DNA of 9,408 bases from NCBI GenBank assembly GCA_035315685.1, contig DATFXR010000275.1, positions 1-9,408 on the forward strand. Reading direction: 5' to 3'. The notes beneath the pieces were generated by a model. The model worked only from the letters and a program-made list of their open reading frames with translations, searched no databases and was not told the origin of the DNA. Made by a program: the position numbers and the translations under genes. Numbering within the stretch: position 1 is the first letter of the stretch; every line of letters starts with the position of its first letter. Origin of the DNA: QHWK01 sp035315685. Its GTDB lineage: Bacteria > Acidobacteriota > Vicinamibacteria > Vicinamibacterales > CAVVIG01. Shown in pieces: positions 7,035-9,408 of the stretch.

Positions 7035-7107
7035 GCAGCTCCTCATGCTGCGACAGATCCGGCCGGACCGCCCTGAAAGGCGCATTACCGAAGTTCTGAT
7101 GTCGGTC

Positions 7108-7947
7108 TCAATCCCCCGAAAACTTCGGCGTGCCTTTGGCCCTGAAGGCATCGTAGGCACGCTTGAAGTCCGCCGTCGTCATGCAGATCGCCTGTGCCTG
7201 CGCCTCCGCGTCGATCGCCTGGTCGATTCCCATGGCCCACTCCTGATGGAGCATGCGCTTGGTCATCGCGTGGGCGAAGGTCGGCCCCGCGGCGAGCTCC
7301 GCGGCCCACGCGATCGCGTTCACACTCACCTCACCAGGCTCGACCAGACGATTGTAGAAGCCCCAGCTGAGCGCCTCGTCGCCGGTGAGCGCGCGTCCGG
7401 TGTAGAGCAACTCTGACGCCCGCCCGTGACCGATGATGCGCGGCAGCACGCTGCAGGCGCCCATGTCGCACCCGGCCAGACCGACGCGCGAGAAGAGGAA
7501 CGTGACGCGGCTGCGGGCGGTGCCGACGCGCAGATCGGACGCCATCGCCAGGATCGCGCCGGCGCCTGCGCACGCGCCGTCGATCGCCGCGACGATCGGC
7601 TGAGGACAGGCGCGCATCGCTTTCACGAGATCGCCAGTCATGCGCGTGAACGCCAGCAGATCGGGCATCCGCATGTTCGTGAGCGGACCGATGATTTCGT
7701 GCACGTCGCCGCCGGAACAGAAGTTTCCGCCGGCGCCCTGGAGGACGATCGCCTTCACGTCGCCGGCCAGTGACAACGCGCGGAACAGATCGCGCAGCTC
7801 GGCATACGATTCGAAGGTCAGCGGGTTCTTCCGTTCCGGCCGGTTGAACGTGATCACGCCGACCGCATCGTCAACAGCCCAGCCGACGTGATGGCAGGTG
7901 GTGCCGGCAGCATCGCGCCGATTGCCGGCGGCCAGATGTGGATCCAT
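7108..7947 (-). CDS. Enoyl-CoA hydratase/isomerase family protein (crotonase)
   Basis: A 279-residue cytoplasmic crotonase-fold protein, a normal length for the family. Both oxyanion-hole regions are recognisable: GAGGNFCSGGD at 71-81 and DGACAGAG at 123-130, followed by the usual AMASD at 134-138 and LPRIIG at 168-173. By eye alignment the two catalytic glutamates of rat crotonase (Glu144, Glu164) are replaced, by Ile132 and by Arg154 or Ser153. An aspartate sits at 161 in GLAGCDMGAC, near where some family isomerases carry their acid. It may therefore be an isomerase, ring-opening hydrolase or unusual hydratase acting on the dearomatised CoA ester rather than a plain enoyl-CoA hydratase. 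The start is set by a strong Shine-Dalgarno sequence 8 nt upstream. The fusion gene ends 63 nt upstream. The family call is certain; the exact reaction is not. Confidence 0.9.
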   Translation of the reverse strand: MDPHLAAGNRRDAAGTTCHHVGWAVDDAVGVITFNRPERKNPLTFESYAELRDLFRALSLAGDVKAIVLQGAGGNFCSGGDVHEIIGPLTNMRMPDLLAFTRMTGDLVKAMRACPQPIVAAIDGACAGAGAILAMASDLRVGTARSRVTFLFSRVGLAGCDMGACSVLPRIIGHGRASELLYTGRALTGDEALSWGFYNRLVEPGEVSVNAIAWAAELAAGPTFAHAMTKRMLHQEWAMGIDQAIDAEAQAQAICMTTADFKRAYDAFRAKGTPKFSGD

Positions 7948-7955
7948 CCCTCAGG

Positions 7956-7962
7956 CTCCTCT
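7956..7962 (-). promoter_or_regulatory. Ribosome binding site of the crotonase gene
   Basis: AGAGGAG on the minus strand, 8 nt before the ATG at 7947. It supports this start, just past the start of the adjoining palindromic repeat. Confidence 0.7.
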
Positions 7963-7993
7963 GATCATGGTCCGGCTAAAGCCGGACACTACC
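7963..7993 (+). repeat. Palindromic intergenic repeat, copy 2
   Basis: A 31-nt element between the fusion gene and the crotonase gene. It comprises GATCAT, then the palindromic core GTCCGGCT-AA-AGCCGGAC, which is perfect here, then ACTACC. It has the same orientation as copy 1 and differs from it at three positions, two of which improve the stem. One frame reads GPAKAGHY. Confidence 0.85.
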
Positions 7994-7996
7994 GGC

Positions 7997-8016
7997 GATC
8001 ACCGGTCCGGCTAAAG
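7997..8016 (+). repeat. Palindromic intergenic repeat, truncated copy 3
   Basis: Begins like the other copies (GATCAC, one extra C, GGTCCGGCTAAAG) in the same orientation, four bases after copy 2. It then breaks off into the coding end of the fusion gene. The minus-strand stop codon TAG (8013-8011) of that gene is part of the repeat. Confidence 0.65.
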
Positions 8017-9408
8017 GTCCGGCGGCTTCGCGTGCGGGTCCGCATCGCCGGCCGCCAGCAGCCGTTCGCGTTCGAAGTTGCGTTCGAGCTGGCTCTTCGC
8101 CTTCACGTACTGCTTCGGCCAGTCGGCGCCGATGCTGTTGGTGTGCCCGATCTTCGCCGCTTCGATCAGCGTCCACGACGGGCTGGCGAGATGAGGCCGC
8201 GCGATCGCGCACAGGTCCGCCCGCCCCGCCGCGATGATGCTGTTCACGTGATCGGCTTCCGAGATCGCACCCACCGCCATCGTCGCAATGCCCACCTCAT
8301 TGCGGATCGCCTCAGCGAACGGCGTCTGATACATGCGTCCGTACACCGGTTTCTGCGCGACGCTGACCTGCCCCGACGACACGTCGATGAGATCGGCGCC
8401 CGCCCGCTTGAATGCGCGGGCGATCTCGATCGCATCGGCCGCGGTGTTGCCGCCTTCGACCCAGTCGTGCGCCGAGATACGGACTGACATCGGCAGCCCG
8501 GGTGGCCACACGGCGCGCATCGCCGTGAACACCTCGAGCGGCCAGCGCAGCCGGTTCTCGAGCGGGCCACCATAGCCGTCCGTACGCTGGTTGGTGAGCG
8601 GCGAGAGAAACGCGGACAGCAGGTAGCCGTGCGCGCAGTGCAGCTCCAGCCAGTCGAAGCCGGCGTCGATCGCGCGCCTCGTGGACGCGACGAAATCGGC
8701 GGTCACCCGATCCATGTCCTCGCGCGTCATCGCGCGCGACCACGCGCTCACCCCGTCGAGGTACTGCTGTGGCGACGCAGAAATCAGCGGCCAGTTGCGG
8801 TCCGGTCCATCCTCGGGCAGCGGCAGGTCCTCGCCGTCCCACGGCACGCGCGTGGATCCCTTCGCGCCGGCGTGGCCGAGCTGCAGCGCGATCTTCGCGG
8901 TCGTGCCCTGATGGACGAAATCGACGATGCGGCTCCACGCGGCGGTGTGCGCGTCGGTGTAGAGGCCGGTGCAGGCGGGCGTGATCCGCGCGTCCGGCGT
9001 CGGGCAGGTCATCTCGGTGAACACCAGCCCCGCGCCGCCCAGCGCGCGCGCGCCGAGATGCACGAGATGGTGATCGGTCGGCACTCCATCGACCGCGCTG
9101 TACTGCGCCATCGGCGACACGACGACGCGATTCTTCAGCGTGATGCCGCGCAGACGGAACGGCGTGAACATCGGCGGCACCGAGTCGGCACTCGCGAGTC
9201 CCGATCGCTCGGCCATCCACCGCTCGTAGCCGCCGAGATATCGCGGATCGCGCCGGCGCAGATTCTCGTGCGAAATCCGCTGCGATCGCGTGAGCAGCGA
9301 ATACGCGAACTGCTCCGCCTCGAGACGCGCGTGCCGCTCGACGTTCTCGAACCACTCGGTCGAGTTGCGCGCGGCGTTCTGCATCCGCAGCGCTTCGACG
9401 GTCCGGCG
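8011..9408 (-). CDS. Anthraniloyl/salicylyl-CoA monooxygenase-OYE fusion, 3' part (5' end missing)
   Basis: Only the last 465 residues are visible; the frame is open through the right edge. Residues 1-79 match the tail of the FAD-dependent aromatic hydroxylase half (NSTEWFENV, EQFAYSLLTRSQRISHENL), which is characteristic of 'bifunctional salicylyl-CoA 5-hydroxylase/oxidoreductase' and 2-aminobenzoyl-CoA monooxygenase/reductase proteins. From about residue 80 (MFTPFRLRG) a complete old-yellow-enzyme TIM barrel follows, with the HxxH pair (His257, His260) in HCAHGYLLSAFLSP, then TDGYGGPLENR, and the FMN-phosphate segment GRADLCAIARP near 395-405. In the known anthranilate enzyme the first half oxygenates the ring of 2-aminobenzoyl-CoA with FAD, and the second reduces the product with NADH and FMN to a non-aromatic 2-amino-5-oxocyclohexene carbonyl-CoA. 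Placement beside a CoA ligase and TDO favours anthraniloyl-CoA over salicylyl-CoA as substrate. That choice is inference. The protein is cytoplasmic. Its TAG stop lies inside a truncated copy of the intergenic repeat. Confidence 0.88.
   Translation of the reverse strand, partial: RRTVEALRMQNAARNSTEWFENVERHARLEAEQFAYSLLTRSQRISHENLRRRDPRYLGGYERWMAERSGLASADSVPPMFTPFRLRGITLKNRVVVSPMAQYSAVDGVPTDHHLVHLGARALGGAGLVFTEMTCPTPDARITPACTGLYTDAHTAAWSRIVDFVHQGTTAKIALQLGHAGAKGSTRVPWDGEDLPLPEDGPDRNWPLISASPQQYLDGVSAWSRAMTREDMDRVTADFVASTRRAIDAGFDWLELHCAHGYLLSAFLSPLTNQRTDGYGGPLENRLRWPLEVFTAMRAVWPPGLPMSVRISAHDWVEGGNTAADAIEIARAFKRAGADLIDVSSGQVSVAQKPVYGRMYQTPFAEAIRNEVGIATMAVGAISEADHVNSIIAAGRADLCAIARPHLASPSWTLIEAAKIGHTNSIGADWPKQYVKAKSQLERNFERERLLAAGDADPHAKPPDL

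Larger units (their letters stand above)
3547..9408 (-). other. Putative tryptophan/anthranilate degradation operon (5' end outside window)
   Basis: Six consecutive minus-strand genes form a likely transcription unit: monooxygenase/OYE fusion, crotonase, CoA ligase, RidA, cupin, kynA. Spacings seen are 63 nt, 128 nt, a 4-nt ATGA overlap, 106 nt (holding a repeat) and 4 nt. The products fit one pathway: tryptophan opened by TDO, anthranilate made by kynurenine-pathway enzymes encoded elsewhere, CoA activation by the ligase, hydroxylation and reduction by the fusion enzyme, then beta-oxidation-like processing. The promoter must lie beyond the right edge. The 128-nt and 106-nt gaps could hold internal promoters, but I see no convincing one. 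A hairpin 34 nt after kynA probably marks the 3' end. Confidence 0.65.

Noticed and set aside
7056..7069. GATCCGGCCGGACC near-palindrome after the crotonase gene
   Set aside because: Short, lacks the repeat's centre and tail, and has no following T-run to suggest a terminator.
5345..7099. 584-codon plus-strand open frame opposite the CoA ligase
   Set aside because: Low-complexity Arg/Glu/His-rich translation, antisense to the well-supported ligase; no start signal or family resemblance.
7888..8487. Plus-strand 199-codon frame starting between the crotonase and fusion genes
   Set aside because: It only stays open through the palindromic repeat (GPAKAGHY, VRLK) and then runs antisense to the OYE domain.
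1..9408. CRISPR array, tRNA, rRNA, insertion sequence, or defence system
   Set aside because: No regularly spaced direct repeats, RNA gene motifs, transposase or defence domains were found on reading both strands.

Overview
The window is GC-rich with densely packed genes. Every gene I can support is on the minus strand, so transcription runs from high to low coordinates. No marker gene fixes the organism. The best inference is an acidobacterium, perhaps of the Vicinamibacteria. The grounds are a DUF1592/DUF1552 secreted protein pair (typical of Acidobacteriota and Planctomycetota), high GC, and a dispersed intergenic repeat whose translations read 'VRLKPxTT' and 'GPAKAGHY', strings I associate with acidobacterial genomes.

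Region 1 (9408 down to 3547) looks like one catabolic operon of six genes. In order of transcription they are: the 3' part of a flavin monooxygenase/old-yellow-enzyme fusion (salicylyl-CoA 5-hydroxylase / 2-aminobenzoyl-CoA monooxygenase-reductase type); an enoyl-CoA hydratase-family protein; a benzoate/2-aminobenzoate-CoA ligase-type AMP-binding enzyme; a RidA-family protein; a single-domain cupin; and tryptophan 2,3-dioxygenase (kynA). The ligase and RidA genes overlap by 4 nt, and cupin and kynA are 4 nt apart. The simplest reading is tryptophan breakdown through anthranilate, followed by CoA activation and oxygenation/reduction of anthraniloyl-CoA (the aerobic 'hybrid' 2-aminobenzoyl-CoA route known from Azoarcus evansii) and beta-oxidation-like steps. 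Kynurenine formamidase and kynureninase, which would join the two halves, are not in the window. The RidA protein lacks the usual catalytic arginine and the crotonase lacks the usual hydratase glutamates, so both may do specialised chemistry on the dearomatised amino-enoyl-CoA product.

Region 2 (3546 to 2966) holds a strong hairpin just after kynA, probably its 3' end, then a 92-residue protein with two membrane segments that I do not recognise.

Region 3 (2965 to 1) holds a DUF1587/1595/1592/1588/1585 protein with two CxxCH haem motifs and an export signal, followed 32 nt later by the start of a Tat-type DUF1552 protein that runs off the window. Their function is unknown; they look like an exported redox pair unrelated to the operon.

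Between genes there are two 31-nt copies plus one truncated copy of the palindromic repeat, a CACGAAG-type tandem repeat, and a GGAAT-type periodic leader. The long plus-strand open frames are antisense shadows of the minus-strand genes.
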